This document shows positions 42,401 through 47,581 of a stretch of DNA of 64,000 bases, piece by piece. Made by a program: the position numbers and the translations under genes. The stretch comes from Meandrina meandrites (Eukaryota; Cnidaria; Anthozoa; Scleractinia; Meandrinidae). Numbering within the stretch: position 1 is the first letter of the stretch; the number at the start of each line of letters is the position of its first letter. The notes below the pieces were generated by a model. That model was not told where the DNA came from, searched no databases, and was given only the letters and a program-made list of their open reading frames with translations. The stretch spans positions 18,950,362 through 19,014,361 of the forward strand of contig OY855910.1 of the NCBI GenBank assembly GCA_963693305.1, read 5' to 3'.

Positions 42401-45019
42401 GCCCCCCTAACCCCTTCGCCGCCTACTTCTACAATTCTGCCGCCTACTTCAATTCTTATTGAAAACCCTGAAATGCTGTTTACGGTTTTCCAATATCTCT
42501 TTTCTTTCCAGAGATATTCAAGTTTTTAAAATATGCAAATTAGCAAAGTAATGACGTCATACACTCAACCAAATTCTGATTAAATACAACAAAAGTGATA
42601 TCTCAGCCAATTTGTATTGAAAGTCTCTGATTCTTTGCAGTAACACTTTGCTTGTTATGTTTCACAATATGAACTTTACAACTTGGTTACCATGGCGACG
42701 TACTAGGTTCTGGCATTCTTTTTTAATATTTGTAAATAATGCTTTACATGCAAGATCTGGCAAGCATATCAATGAATTTGGCAGACATCTTTCCTGGGTT
42801 TAATTTTTCCGAAATGAAAAATTCTAAAATATTAAAAACAAATTGATGGGGACTGGAAAAGAGTGAGTTGCCATGGTAACATAATTTAATTACAACTGCG
42901 TTACCTGTGGAACTATTTGTCTGCCAAGTTTCATTGGTCTCTGCAGAAAAATGACCGAGATAACTTAATTTTTGTACTTGACAAAAAATTGGGTTGAGTA
43001 GATGACGTCATCAGTCTCTTAATTTGCATATTTTACGCTTTTTTTAAGCTTGAATATCTCCGGAACTAAAATAGATATTTGAAAATCTTTCGTTAAATAC
43101 TCTTTGAAATGCCTAAAACTGCAAGGGGTGAAAATTTGATCATAGTAGCACTTTAAATTTTTAAATTTGTAATGCGCAATTGAAAATTTTTAAATTGATA
43201 ATTGCGCAATATAAGTTAATTATTTATTATTATTATTATTATTTATTATGACATGTCACCACTTTGGACCTCCAGTGAGTTTCATGAGGGCATACATCTG
43301 GGGATGCTCAAATTACGTAATGTGTTCACAAAGAGTTTGTGTTTTATTTGTGGTCCATGTGAGGAGAAATGTGAGGGTAATTTGTTGAGAAACGACCATG
43401 AAACAATCAGGAAAGCGGAAACATTAGAGTTCACACTGGGTTAAAGGGAAGAAAAAGCCCGGGCCTAAGAAAGCGAACAAAGATTCAATCAACGAAGCAA
43501 AGAAATCTCAGCTCGCTGCTAGCGACAAAGGACCCAAAGGTTCTTACCCCTTTGCCTCGTTGCATTCGAATTCTGCGCACCCGATTTCGTTTTTGGCATT
43601 ATGGCCACGCATAACAAATACCGTGGCTGCAGATCGAGCGGCAGATAACCTTTCCATAGATATATAGTTATCCGTGGTTCCACCACACATACAAAACATT
43701 TTCCAAACGGCACCCGAAAAGGTTATCAGTAACCTTAATTTGATACTACACACTTAACCTATACTTCACCTACCTACAACTAACCAACATTACATGTAGA
43801 TTAATATTAGGCACATATCTCAGTGACATATCAATCAATAATGTCTGATGCTCATTCAGTATTTGTTTGCTATAATTGACCAATAATCATCAGCACGGTG
43901 ACCCCCATTTTTTAATACATTATTTAAATGACATACAGTTGGCTACGATATATTATAACGGTTTAAAGAAAAGTTTAAAACTCTACTTTGAGATATTTTT
44001 ATTTGAATACTGTAAAAAACACATAATTAGGTAGTGCTGCTTACGAGCGCAGGCAGCAAAATCTTTAATTTCTTTCATCATCTTTACTCCAGTTATTTAA
44101 AATAGTTTGTTATGTAAGATTGAAGTCCATATTGTTGAACTGTTTCAAGATAGTTCTCTATTCGGATTACTGGGGTTCCTAATATAAACCTTGTGGGTCA
44201 TATATTTACTATAATAGCCATCCAGGTTGCACAACATTTTTTACTGAATTTTTGTAATGCTCATAACATAGTCATGAACTGGAAAATTTTAAAAACTCCT
44301 TTTTAAGTGGAATCACTTTAAGAGGCAAGAGAACAAATATGTCATGAAAACACAGCTGCCAGTATGATCTTGACCTTCCCTGGTCCAAATTTTTCATCAC
44401 CGTTCACAAGCAAAATGCCAGCGAGTACGAAATCGTTACGTTTTAAGCAAAATTGTGTTTTCTTGTTTGGCCATAGAAGCCTAATAAACATCTATATTAT
44501 TATTAATTAGTCGGTATGTACGAGAGAATCTTCACACCTCGGTCGTGAGCACAGACCGAACGCAGACAGGTCTCTCGGCAAGATTCTCCCGTACATTATA
44601 ACAGACCGACTAAAATCAGTTATTGAGCTAAGTACAATGGCGCTTTTACGAAACTACGCTACAGTAAACTAATAGCTTGCAATGTATGCACTGAAAGTCC
44701 TTACGTAACATTCCTTGCCATTTTTTTAGACATATCATAAATACCTTGGCCTTAGCTTCGGACAGAAGTTCAAGTTCTTTTTAATGGATGAAATTCGACT
44801 CTGACAGTACATCACCACGTGTTTATTGGCACTAATCGCTTACCTTTCATCGTCGTTTTTAGCTGTATCGTCTCCAGCCACATGTTTTCCGTTTGCGGAG
44901 GGTATACCATTCATTTCATCGGGAGCGATCTTCACCTCAAAATCATTTAGATTTTGCCCATCGACAGGTTCAACAGGAGACTCACTTCTTGAACGATAAG
45001 TTCCTATCGTTCCATCCAT
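238..45019 (-). CDS. ABCB1-like: ABCB-type (P-glycoprotein/MDR-like) full ABC transporter, 27 coding exons
   Basis: A multidrug efflux pump of ABC subfamily B that would use ATP to export hydrophobic compounds across the plasma membrane. The spliced minus-strand model totals 4,074 bases, giving 1,357 residues plus stop, slightly longer than the usual ~1,280 because of a long linker. Order: N-terminal tail (1-84), TMD1 (~90-405), NBD1 (~430-665), linker (~666-765), TMD2 (~775-1100), NBD2 (~1106-1357). NBD1 has Walker A at 463-471, Q511, LSGGQ at 567-571, catalytic E592 and H623. NBD2 has Walker A at 1147-1155, Q1195, ISGGQ at 1253-1257, E1278 and H1309. The start is supported by an in-frame TGA 24 bases upstream (45041-45043). 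All 26 introns are GT-AG and the phases join without a break. Orthology to one vertebrate ABCB gene is not established; the symbol marks family only. A non-coding 5' exon is possible. Confidence 0.95.
729..875 (-). CDS. ABCB1-like: Transporter exon 26: signature and Walker B of NBD2
   Basis: Residues 1241-1289. The signature reads GTLISGGQ where most ABCB proteins have GTQLSGGQ, so the first signature residue is Ile. Walker B ILLLDE ends in catalytic E1278. The exon ends TESEK with donor GTGAAA. Confidence 0.94.
1138..1344 (-). CDS. ABCB1-like: Transporter exon 25: Q-loop region of NBD2
   Basis: Residues 1172-1240. [20 protein letters not shown], then Q-loop [20 protein letters not shown] with Gln1195, ending INSLPM. 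Confidence 0.95.
1888..2085 (-). CDS. ABCB1-like: Transporter exon 24: A-loop and Walker A of NBD2
   Basis: Residues 1106-1171. Contains the A-loop Tyr1121 (FRYPLRP) and P-loop GSSGCGKST at 1147-1155, then [16 protein letters not shown]. Confidence 0.95.
2787..2943 (-). CDS. ABCB1-like: Transporter exon 23: TM12 and exit from TMD2
   Basis: Residues ~1053-1105. [20 protein letters not shown] then [18 protein letters not shown], matching TM12 and the linker into NBD2. Confidence 0.93.
3411..3551 (-). CDS. ABCB1-like: Transporter exon 22: TM11
   Basis: Residues ~1006-1053. [20 protein letters not shown] then [20 protein letters not shown], aligned to TM11 and its flanks. Both codons at the exon edges are split, and both joins give Lys. 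Confidence 0.92.
3897..3923. repeat. TTG trinucleotide microsatellite
   Basis: About eight TTG units in intron 21 of the transporter gene. Nothing else was recognised in this intron (3552-4096). Confidence 0.85.
4097..4197 (-). CDS. ABCB1-like: Transporter exon 21: second coupling helix of TMD2
   Basis: Residues 973 to ~1006. [19 protein letters not shown] then [13 protein letters not shown], a conserved ABCB motif ([10 protein letters not shown]). Ends in split codon AA/A. Confidence 0.94.
4297..4761. mobile_element. CAGGG...CCCTG nonautonomous DNA element nested in 4279-5282
   Basis: Starts CAGGGTTGGA and ends TCCAACCCTG, with GCGCTCGCC-like motifs just inside both ends. It sits at the ACTACTC edge of the surrounding element. 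hAT-type ends are likely; the target duplication is not clean. Confidence 0.65.
5126..5157 (+). ncRNA. Possible hammerhead ribozyme core
   Basis: CTGAAGA at 5126-5132 fits the CUGANGA core and GAAACGTC at 5150-5157 fits GAAA plus a two-base-pair helix III and a GUC cleavage triplet. Penelope-like elements are known to carry hammerheads with a very short helix III. Helix I pairs GAC with GTC after one mismatch. Helix II pairing is weak here, so this copy may be inactive. Confidence 0.35.
5500..5709 (-). CDS. ABCB1-like: Transporter exon 20: TM9-TM10
   Basis: Residues 903-972. [22 protein letters not shown]9, then [20 protein letters not shown] (TM10) and a cytosolic tail ending ELIQSGK. Donor is GTGTGA, weaker than the others but required by the frame. 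Confidence 0.92.
5982..6065 (-). CDS. ABCB1-like: Transporter exon 19: coupling region of TMD2
   Basis: Residues 875-902. Reads [20 protein letters not shown] and then THASAVQG, the TMD2 counterpart of the WFD...TGAL motif of ABCB proteins. Confidence 0.93.
6337..6414 (-). CDS. ABCB1-like: Transporter exon 18: intracellular helix after TM8
   Basis: Residues 849-874. [20 protein letters not shown] then EAILRQ, the conserved cytosolic stretch corresponding to the AKAGEILTKRLR region of vertebrate P-glycoprotein. Confidence 0.93.
6712..7980. mobile_element. TIR element of 1,269 bp with 7-bp target duplication
   Basis: Left end 6712-6744 and right end 7946-7980 are inverted copies (CAGAAGTCCATAACTAGAAG...), differing by a 2-base indel. 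CCACAAT directly flanks both sides (6705-6711, 7981-7987). Further in, the arms again pair around GCCTACACGCG. No transposase is seen, so it is nonautonomous. It lies in intron 17. Confidence 0.8.
8043..8147 (-). CDS. ABCB1-like: Transporter exon 17: extracellular loop and TM8
   Basis: Residues 814-848. [20 protein letters not shown] followed by a hydrophobic helix, aligned by position to the first extracellular loop and TM8 of TMD2. Confidence 0.9.
8148..8862. other. Intron 16 of the transporter, no recognised element
   Basis: AT-rich intron sequence. I see no inverted ends, tandem repeat or coding similarity here. Confidence 0.6.
8863..9045 (-). CDS. ABCB1-like: Transporter exon 16: end of linker and TM7
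   Basis: Residues 753-813. A Lys/Asp-rich start ([10 protein letters not shown]) passes into [20 protein letters not shown] and a hydrophobic helix matching TM7 at the start of TMD2. Confidence 0.92.
9079..11340 (-). mobile_element. 5'-truncated CR1/jockey-like LINE in intron 15
   Basis: Minus-strand non-LTR retrotransposon remnant. The 3' end is an (ATAG)n tail at 9079-9099, the kind of short tandem tail that ends CR1/L2-type LINEs. It carries the reverse transcriptase and C-terminal regions but no endonuclease, so it is 5' truncated. It sits in the same orientation as the host gene. Confidence 0.85.
9285..11330 (-). pseudogene. Broken LINE reverse transcriptase
   Basis: RT motifs are in order: [12 protein letters not shown] (motif A), [20 protein letters not shown] (motif B), [10 protein letters not shown] (catalytic Asp pair) and [12 protein letters not shown]. 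The N-terminal part ([19 protein letters not shown]) is at about 11,200. The frame is broken by an in-frame TGA at 10709-10711, a frameshift near 11,210, and a pair of opposite one-base shifts between about 9,621 and 9,692. The last part ([20 protein letters not shown]) closes at 9285. It is not functional as it stands. Confidence 0.9.
11541..11713 (-). CDS. ABCB1-like: Transporter exon 15: Ser/Arg-rich basic linker
   Basis: Residues 695-752. Serine-rich ([14 protein letters not shown]), then basic with [18 protein letters not shown] at 730-733 and RRGS at 736-739 fit the protein kinase A consensus R-R-x-S. The linker of vertebrate P-glycoprotein is phosphorylated; regulation here is inference. 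Confidence 0.9.
11755..12032. mobile_element. Small TIR element rich in GATGAGAGTTGA-like repeats
   Basis: Ends TTAAGCTCGGGCCGAACG (11755-11772) and CGTTTGGCCCGGGCTTTA (12015-12032) are inverted copies with few mismatches. The inside is made of degenerate direct and inverted copies of ATGAGAGT/ACTCTCAT. A TTAA target, mutated to TTTA on the right, is possible. It lies in intron 14. Confidence 0.7.
12238..12325 (-). CDS. ABCB1-like: Transporter exon 14: acidic linker with eight Asp in a row
   Basis: Residues 666-694 plus the first base of Glu695. Reads [11 protein letters not shown], eight consecutive Asp, then [10 protein letters not shown]. The Asp run is coded by eight GAT codons, so a trinucleotide microsatellite lies inside the coding sequence. 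Borders and phase are needed to join NBD1 to the basic linker. Confidence 0.85.
12269..12294 (-). repeat. GAT microsatellite inside transporter exon 14
   Basis: Eight GAT codons in a row code for eight Asp residues in the linker. Length variation would keep the frame and change only the number of Asp. Confidence 0.85.
12628..12789 (-). CDS. ABCB1-like: Transporter exon 13: H-loop and end of NBD1
   Basis: Residues 612-665. Contains [12 protein letters not shown] with switch His623 and ends YHQLVTLQ, the normal end of an ABCB NBD. Confidence 0.94.
12790..13673. other. Intron 12 of the transporter, no recognised element
   Basis: No inverted ends or coding similarity recognised. It contains ordinary AT-rich intron sequence. 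Confidence 0.55.
13674..13844 (-). CDS. ABCB1-like: Transporter exon 12: signature and Walker B of NBD1
   Basis: Residues 555-611. Signature LSGGQ at 567-571 and Walker B ILLLDE at 587-592 followed by the D-loop SALD. The catalytic glutamate E592 is present, so this site should hydrolyse ATP. Confidence 0.95.
14054..14257 (-). CDS. ABCB1-like: Transporter exon 11: Q-loop region of NBD1
   Basis: Residues 487-554. Contains [18 protein letters not shown], the Q-loop [17 protein letters not shown] with Gln511, and the start of the helical subdomain ending RLPQ. Confidence 0.95.
14470..14595 (-). CDS. ABCB1-like: Transporter exon 10: Walker A of NBD1
   Basis: Residues 445-486. Carries the P-loop GESGCGKST at 463-471, then [15 protein letters not shown]. 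The lysine and serine that bind the ATP phosphates are intact. Confidence 0.95.
14708..14824 (-). CDS. ABCB1-like: Transporter exon 9: start of NBD1
   Basis: Residues 406-444. Ends [19 protein letters not shown], holding the aromatic A-loop residue (Tyr of FFYPSRP) that stacks on the adenine of ATP. Confidence 0.92.
15435..16521. mobile_element. TIR element of ~1.09 kb with C-rich CTGGATTTCC repeats
   Basis: About 41-bp inverted ends: left 15435-15475 beginning TGGGTTATTCCAG, right 16481-16521 ending CTGGAACAACCCA. Inside both ends are direct repeats of CCCCCCTCCCGCCTGGATTTCC type. No transposase was recognised. It lies in intron 8. Confidence 0.75.
16771..16884 (-). CDS. ABCB1-like: Transporter exon 8: TM6 of TMD1
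   Basis: Residues 368-405. [20 protein letters not shown] followed by [18 protein letters not shown] matches TM6 and the exit from TMD1 in ABCB proteins. This helix lines the drug pocket in P-glycoprotein. Confidence 0.93.
16938..17066 (+). mobile_element. LINE 3' end with AATAAA and (GTAT)n tail
   Basis: Short tail with a TCAGCCTATGGCTG hairpin, the signal AATAAA at 17041 and then repeated GTAT to 17066. This layout is typical of CR1/L2-like LINE 3' ends. It lies in intron 7, antisense to the host gene. Confidence 0.6.
17375..17429 (-). CDS. ABCB1-like: Transporter exon 7: short loop exon between TM5 and TM6
   Basis: Only 55 bases. Completes Trp349 and encodes [18 protein letters not shown], the extracellular turn before TM6. 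Both splice borders are canonical and the phase is required to join exons 6 and 8. Confidence 0.88.
17835..17852. repeat. Poly-G run of 18
   Basis: Homopolymer G tract in intron 6. The length may be affected by sequencing error. Confidence 0.8.
18306..18422 (-). CDS. ABCB1-like: Transporter exon 6: TM5 region of TMD1
   Basis: Residues ~310-349. Reads [20 protein letters not shown] and then [20 protein letters not shown], a membrane helix aligned by position to TM5 of P-glycoprotein. The Trp codon is split across the next intron (TG/G). Confidence 0.92.
18567..18640 (-). mobile_element. LINE 3' tail, minus strand
   Basis: On the minus strand it reads GTGTACTTGTCCACGTTAAA then AATAAAGTATGTC and TATGTC repeats. 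This matches the tail layout of the copy at 16938-17066. It lies in intron 5. Confidence 0.55.
19234..19358 (-). CDS. ABCB1-like: Transporter exon 5: intracellular loop 2 of TMD1
   Basis: Residues ~269-310. Contains [20 protein letters not shown] followed by [13 protein letters not shown], the conserved coupling-helix region of ABCB proteins. Ends in split codon AG/A. Confidence 0.93.
19359..20554. other. Intron 4, first part; no recognised element
   Basis: Very AT-rich to about 19,600. I see no inverted ends or coding similarity. Confidence 0.5.
20555..20830 (+). repeat. Degenerate copy of the inside of the 34629-35424 element
   Basis: CTAATGCCTGGTTACTAAGC and the following ~270 bases align to 34961-35230, for example TGTTGAATGAAGA and GACTTTGA...AAGACTTC. 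It is diverged, so it is an older copy of the same family. It lies in intron 4. Confidence 0.65.
20958..21129 (-). CDS. ABCB1-like: Transporter exon 4: TM3 region of TMD1
   Basis: Residues ~211-268. Contains [16 protein letters not shown] and a hydrophobic helix with [18 protein letters not shown], both typical of the ABCB TM3-TM4 region. Intron 3 before it is about 8.4 kb. Confidence 0.93.
22351..24069. mobile_element. DNA element with GTGATCAC palindrome clusters at both ends
   Basis: Ends CCCCAGTAAAAATAT (22351-22365) and ATATTTTTACTGGGG (24055-24069) are exact inverted copies. About 190 bases inside each end are packed with the palindrome GTGATCAC: I count eight in 22369-22545 and seven in 23875-24055, plus one-base variants. 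The centre (~22560-23870) has no recognised ORF. No target duplication was found. Confidence 0.75.
24071..24441. mobile_element. Small TIR element with CGGTTAGCCTAAATAGCAC repeats
   Basis: The ends at 24071-24112 and 24391-24441 are inverted copies rich in TGCGAG (TGCGAGCC...GAGGCACTT); the right arm is about 9 bases longer. Inside are about seven copies of GGTTAGCCTA separated by short spacers. It abuts the end of the preceding element and sits inside the piggyBac-like element. Confidence 0.75.
24473..24490. promoter_or_regulatory. YY1-like motif AAAATGGCGGC
   Basis: AAAATGGCGGCCATTTTG matches the AANATGGCGGC consensus bound by YY1 in animals, here almost palindromic. It lies inside the piggyBac-like element. 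Binding is inference. Confidence 0.4.
26293..26415. repeat. Hairpin-forming inverted repeat, 123 bp
   Basis: GATTGCAGAATACCCGGCCC at 26293 pairs with the region ending GGGCCGGGTATACTGCAATC at 26415. The arms are 23 bases with one mismatch, probably a small inverted-repeat element. Confidence 0.6.
29144..29156 (+). promoter_or_regulatory. YY1-like motif CGAAAATGGCGGC
   Basis: Matches AANATGGCGGC. Unlike the other copies in the window it is not inside a recognised transposon. It could mark an internal promoter in intron 3; there is no direct evidence. Confidence 0.3.
29534..29913 (-). CDS. ABCB1-like: Transporter exon 3: TM1, first extracellular loop, TM2
   Basis: Residues 85 to ~211. It begins [20 protein letters not shown], runs through TM1 ([18 protein letters not shown]), an extracellular loop, TM2, and the intracellular helix with [23 protein letters not shown]. 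This is the most conserved start of an ABCB TMD1. The exon ends in split codon GC/A. Confidence 0.93.
29914..31193. other. Start of intron 2, no recognised element
   Basis: I see no inverted ends, tandem arrays or coding similarity in this stretch. Confidence 0.5.
31482..31680 (+). repeat. Tandem ~64-bp repeat, about three units
   Basis: Each unit contains CGTTCTAACGTTTTGTCC and TAACGGCTAGTTAGTT. It lies in the left subterminal part of the 31391-33545 element. Confidence 0.75.
32587..32890. mobile_element. Small TIR element nested in 31391-33545
   Basis: GCAGGTTTCGCTCCCAA near the left end pairs with TTGGGAGCGAAACCTCCTGC near the right end. GAGTTCGCACCCAC-like motifs follow inside both ends. 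The middle is the ~40-bp tandem repeat at 32679-32796. Confidence 0.7.
32679..32796 (+). repeat. Tandem ~40-bp minisatellite, three units
   Basis: Units of the form TTTCTCACGCTTAAAGAACG, GAGAAATATT, AGATAG. The second and third units are nearly identical. Confidence 0.8.
33272..33410 (+). repeat. Tandem ~63-bp repeat, just over two units
   Basis: Units contain GAGCTAACGGCTAACGGATA then CATAATTTTTGCTAACGG. They form the right subterminal part of the 31391-33545 element. The open frame across them is an artefact of the repeat. Confidence 0.75.
34629..35424. mobile_element. CAGGG...CCCTG element with 5-bp target duplication
   Basis: Inverted ends CAGGGTCCGAAATT and AATTTCGGACCCTG. CGCTG is repeated directly outside (34624-34628, 35425-35429). 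Motifs such as GGCGACCAGAA and GGCGACTAAA lie inside both ends. A diverged internal copy lies at 20555-20830. A hAT-type element is likely. It lies in intron 2. Confidence 0.8.
34942..34952 (-). promoter_or_regulatory. YY1-like motif AACATGGCGGC
   Basis: Fits AANATGGCGGC on the minus strand. It lies inside the CAGGG element at 34629-35424. Confidence 0.3.
35553..37230. mobile_element. Candidate TIR element, ~1.68 kb
   Basis: AAGGCTGCTGCCTAA (35553-35567) pairs with TTAGGCAGCAGTCTT (37216-37230) with one mismatch. Both ends carry nearby GGGCGCC or GGGCTCC repeats (GCGCCTAAG, GGGCTCCTAA). Borders and target duplication are uncertain. It lies in intron 2. Confidence 0.5.
37881..38027. repeat. 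147-bp insertion between 14-bp direct repeats
   Basis: TAGTTTTTGTTTTG occurs at 37867-37880 and 38028-38041. Between them a hairpin joins CTAGCTTCGGTTTCTG (37926-37941) and CAGAAACCGAAGCTAG (38015-38030). The flanking repeat is T-rich, so a chance match cannot be ruled out. Confidence 0.45.
38313..38388 (-). CDS. ABCB1-like: Transporter exon 2: charged N-terminal segment
   Basis: Completes Ser59 and encodes a Lys/Glu-rich stretch ending PPAVPFFKL, the usual lead into TMD1 of MDR proteins (residues 59-84). The exon has AG and GT borders and ends in phase 0. Introns on both sides are long and full of repeats. Confidence 0.88.
38823..38835 (-). promoter_or_regulatory. YY1-like motif AAAATGGCGGC
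   Basis: Fits AANATGGCGGC on the minus strand, inside the 38701-40758 element. Confidence 0.35.
39219..39901. mobile_element. Head-to-head pair of TTAA elements forming a ~685-bp palindrome
   Basis: Two copies of one small element (39223-39547 and 39568-39897) face each other, each bounded by TTAA and by ends GGAGGCTCACAATGG and GAGCCACC. TTAA copies lie at 39219, 39548, 39564 and 39898. The central spacer is AATTTCCGAAAATT-like. The arms are nearly identical, so the pair is recent or kept alike by gene conversion. Confidence 0.85.
40877..41243. repeat. Foldback repeat, copy A
   Basis: Contains a long hairpin: GGAGATATGAAATTGATCTT pairs with the later AAGATAAATTTCATATCTCC. Also contains the palindrome AGAACACATGTGTTCT. 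It aligns directly to copy B at 48689-49085. It lies in intron 1. Confidence 0.75.
41441..43152. mobile_element. TTAA-flanked element, copy B
   Basis: Same family and orientation as 31198-34178: TTAA at 41437-41440 and 43153-43156, ends AGTGCTACTATGATGAAATT and TTTGATCATAGTAGCACT. It lacks the 31391-33545 insertion and instead carries the CAGGG element. Confidence 0.8.
41524..42470. mobile_element. CAGGG...CCCTG element with 5-bp target duplication, 947 bp
   Basis: Ends CAGGGTTTTCAATAAG and CTTATTGAAAACCCTG. AAATG is repeated on both sides (41519-41523, 42471-42475). Copy A of the host element shows the uninterrupted site, confirming the insertion. Motifs GCCGGCGAAACTCGCCGG and GCCGCCTACTT lie inside the ends. 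Confidence 0.85.
43739..44507. other. Part of intron 1 without recognised element
   Basis: AT-rich. No inverted ends or coding similarity recognised. Confidence 0.5.
44508..44612. repeat. Hairpin-forming inverted repeat, 105 bp
   Basis: TAGTCGGTATGTACGAGAGA at the left pairs with the right arm ending CAGACCGACTA, with a small loop-out. A second CGGTC/GACCG hairpin is at the centre. A small inverted-repeat element 230 bases from exon 1. Confidence 0.6.
44844..45019 (-). CDS. ABCB1-like: Transporter exon 1: start codon and N-terminal tail
   Basis: Encodes residues 1-58 and two bases of codon 59. It starts [15 protein letters not shown] and is polar and acidic, as expected for the cytosolic tail before TMD1. 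The ATG lies at 45019-45017, with an in-frame stop just upstream. The donor is GTAAGC. Confidence 0.88.
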
Positions 45020-46374
45020 GACAAATTGAATACCGGTAAATCAAATTGATCTGAGCTTAGTTCTCGTTTGCAAAATGAAGCAAGTTCGCGTATCTGTGGT
45101 CGTCCCGCCGTTTCTTGAAGTCAAACTAGCAACTGCTTCCAGCAATCCTGTTTGCAAACACCCTCTTCTATTTCTGAACACGTTGTAAATTGCAGCTCCT
45201 TGATATACTACATTTCTGATGATTGACAAACCGTTTTCAGTTGAGGTCAGCAATATCTTACAAGGAGCGAATGAAAAGCCGGATTCAACTACGTCTTCTC
45301 CTAATTTTAGTGCGCTCCGTCACAACCTCATTACGCATGAACAAACATATGGGAAAATGTCACGAGAAAGACATCATCCAATCAGAATCCAGAACAATCC
45401 ACGCAGAAAAATAGAAAGATATAATTCAAAAATAATTTGGCTGTACGTATAATGTTTAGGAATAACCAAGGACTGCAGTATTGAATAAGATAATTTTATT
45501 TTTATGTGCACGGCATAAATATATCCTGTTGTTTTAATTTTAAGATAAATTTGACGTCTTTCCTACACCGGAAGGAGTCAAACAATGAAGCATAAAGCCT
45601 AAAATCAAGTATGCAAAAAGCGTGACCAAGAGACTTAGGCGCGGCCTTATATGGAGTCTCTGAACAGGTGTAAGAAGGTTTTGGCAAACTGTTATTTTAA
45701 TTTTGTTCCAGGCAGCTAGACCTATGTAATAGTCGTTTGTAAAGCACGTTCGACTCACGAGAGGATGACGTAATGCACTCAGATTCCCCACTCGCACTCG
45801 CCAATATACTACGAGTGTCTGCTGAACATTTGCTGTAAACTCCGTTGATATTGAAAAGAGATAAGTGGACCAAAAAATTTGATGACATCGCAATACAAGT
45901 AAACAGCAGTCTATGCATGGCTCCTATTGCATCAGGAGGCATAATCGGGAATTATGGCTTGGGTTATATCATTCATCCACTGCTCCCACCCCGATAACTT
46001 GAGCAAAAGTTTTATCTAGGGAAAAATAACGATGCCTTTAATTTTAACTGGGTTGTGAATTGGTCATACGTGCGTAACCTCATTTGTACTTTAATTTGGC
46101 GCGCAACGGTTCAACTGTGAGACTACACTTCAACTACGTCTGAAGTCAAGAATTATTGCTGAAAATTTTTACTTTGTGCAACTGTCCCGCTGTTCGTTGC
46201 ACTTCAAAGCAGAGCAAAGAGTTGATATTGAGAATAATTAAGACGACCAAAAACTTCGATGACCGGATCGCAATACAAACAACTTTTTGCTTTTAATTAT
46301 CAGTGGATCCAGTCGATTACTTTGCATGACTTTGCAACAGTCTTAAACTTCCTTTTAAGGTAAAATCATTCTGA
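45020..46374. other. 5' flank of the transporter gene
   Basis: Should contain the promoter and any 5' untranslated exon. I see no TATA box or other element I can support, and no convincing coding region. Confidence 0.5.
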
Positions 46375-46378
46375 TTAA

Positions 46379-46560
46379 GGTGGCTCGTAATAGTTTAGTC
46401 AGAATTAGACATGCTCGTTTTAGGTGTTCTATCACAGCTATACCAATGATGTTTAGGGAAATCTTTTATTAAAAACTTATACAAGTTTTAACAGTGAACA
46501 AATTGAGATCATTGTGACGTCAAAATTCGTTGCCTTTTGAGGCTAACTCCAGCGACTCAA
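46379..46560 (+). repeat. Partial TTAA element, GGTGGCTC end
   Basis: TTAA at 46375-46378 then GGTGGCTCGTAATAG, the same end type as the pair at 39219-39901. The partner end was not found. Confidence 0.4.
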
Positions 46561-46621
46561 AACTCACTTCCTCGCATCTCTAATATCATCAAAAAACAAA
46601 AACATTCTTCATCAGTGGACA

Positions 46622-47137
46622 TGTTTGGTTTAGTGCTTTGGAAATGCAGTCCTTCTTTGTTACTCAAGTTTATAGTTTAAGGTTATTCAAGGTTTAGCTC
46701 ACACGGGAGATATCTAAGTTTAGATTGTGTTGGTTATTTAGTCAAGTGTTTATATTTGAGGGATACTTTCCCGCGGTAAATGCACTTGGAAATTCTTGCC
46801 CACCTTGGTTTGGACCTCCATTAAGGTTTCTGTTTTAGTTTAAGTTTGTTATAGTTTTAGTTGTTTCAAATTTGTCATTGGTCGTTTTCTCGTTGTGTTG
46901 GTTCTTCATGTAGGTCTGTTTGTATTCTTTAGTAAGTCTCGGTTACGTCTCGAGTTTTCCAAGGTCAACGAAATTCGTACCCAAACATGTCTACATATTA
47001 GGTAGATAGTTGGCGCACCTTCAAAGTTGCAGTTAGTCAGCAGTTAGTTGTTAACCAGATGTAGCTGAAGTTAATAAAGAAGTGAAGACGAAGATAGAGT
47101 CCAAGTTACCTCTCGTGCGGCTAATTGCCCATTCTAA
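46622..47137 (+). mobile_element. Possible solo LTR
   Basis: Begins TGTTTGG, is T-rich, has AATAAAG near 47081, and ends TCTAACA directly before the GIY-YIG remnant. TG...CA borders and the polyadenylation signal suit an LTR. No clean target duplication was found. Confidence 0.35.
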
Positions 47138-47410
47138 CAATACATAGGAGAGACTAAACGATCTTTAAAAGACCGATTCAGTGACCACCGCCGTACCACA
47201 GATAACCCTAACACTAAATCTAAACCTATTACTGTCGCAGAACATTTCCTTTCCTCTCCTAACCACACTGTTAATGACATGCAATTTATCCCCATTGAAA
47301 AAATCTTTTCCAACAGGGACTTAATCCGTAAAGCGAGGAATGCCTTTTTAATCTTAAAAGGCAGGACAATTGACCCTGATGGCCTCAACATCCGCGAAGA
47401 AACATACTAA
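47138..47410 (+). pseudogene. Penelope-like retroelement GIY-YIG endonuclease remnant
   Basis: An 89-residue open stretch to TAA at 47408-47410 reads YIGETKRSLKDRFSDHRR, then AEHFLSSPNHTVNDMQFIPI, ending GLNIREETY. This is the C-terminal GIY-YIG nuclease of a Penelope-like element; the YIGET motif and the spacing to the HTVNDM and LNI blocks support it. The RT part is missing, so only the 3' end of the element remains. The 3' tail continues to about 47,720. Confidence 0.8.
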
Positions 47411-47581
47411 TTTATTTATCTGTACTGTTTTATCAGCTATTTTACTATTTCAGTTTATTTTACTTTATTTTTACTTTATTTTACACTGTCAATTTAATTA
47501 GCTTTACGTATTTCCGGTATTACGCAAAATACCACAATCATTGCACATAAAACACTCCCTCCAATGTAAACTCCCACTGTA

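Larger units (their letters stand above)
41244..43734. mobile_element. TTAA-flanked element, 2.49 kb, holding two further nested elements
   Basis: TTAA (41240-41243, 43735-43738) and inverted ends GGTTACTGATAACCTTTTCG and its reverse complement, identical for 22 bases. It contains copy B (41441-43152), which contains the CAGGG element (41524-42470). It lies in intron 1. Confidence 0.8.

Noticed and set aside
45540..45893. 117-codon open frame, minus strand, upstream of the transporter
   Set aside because: No recognised domain and no supporting splice or promoter signals.
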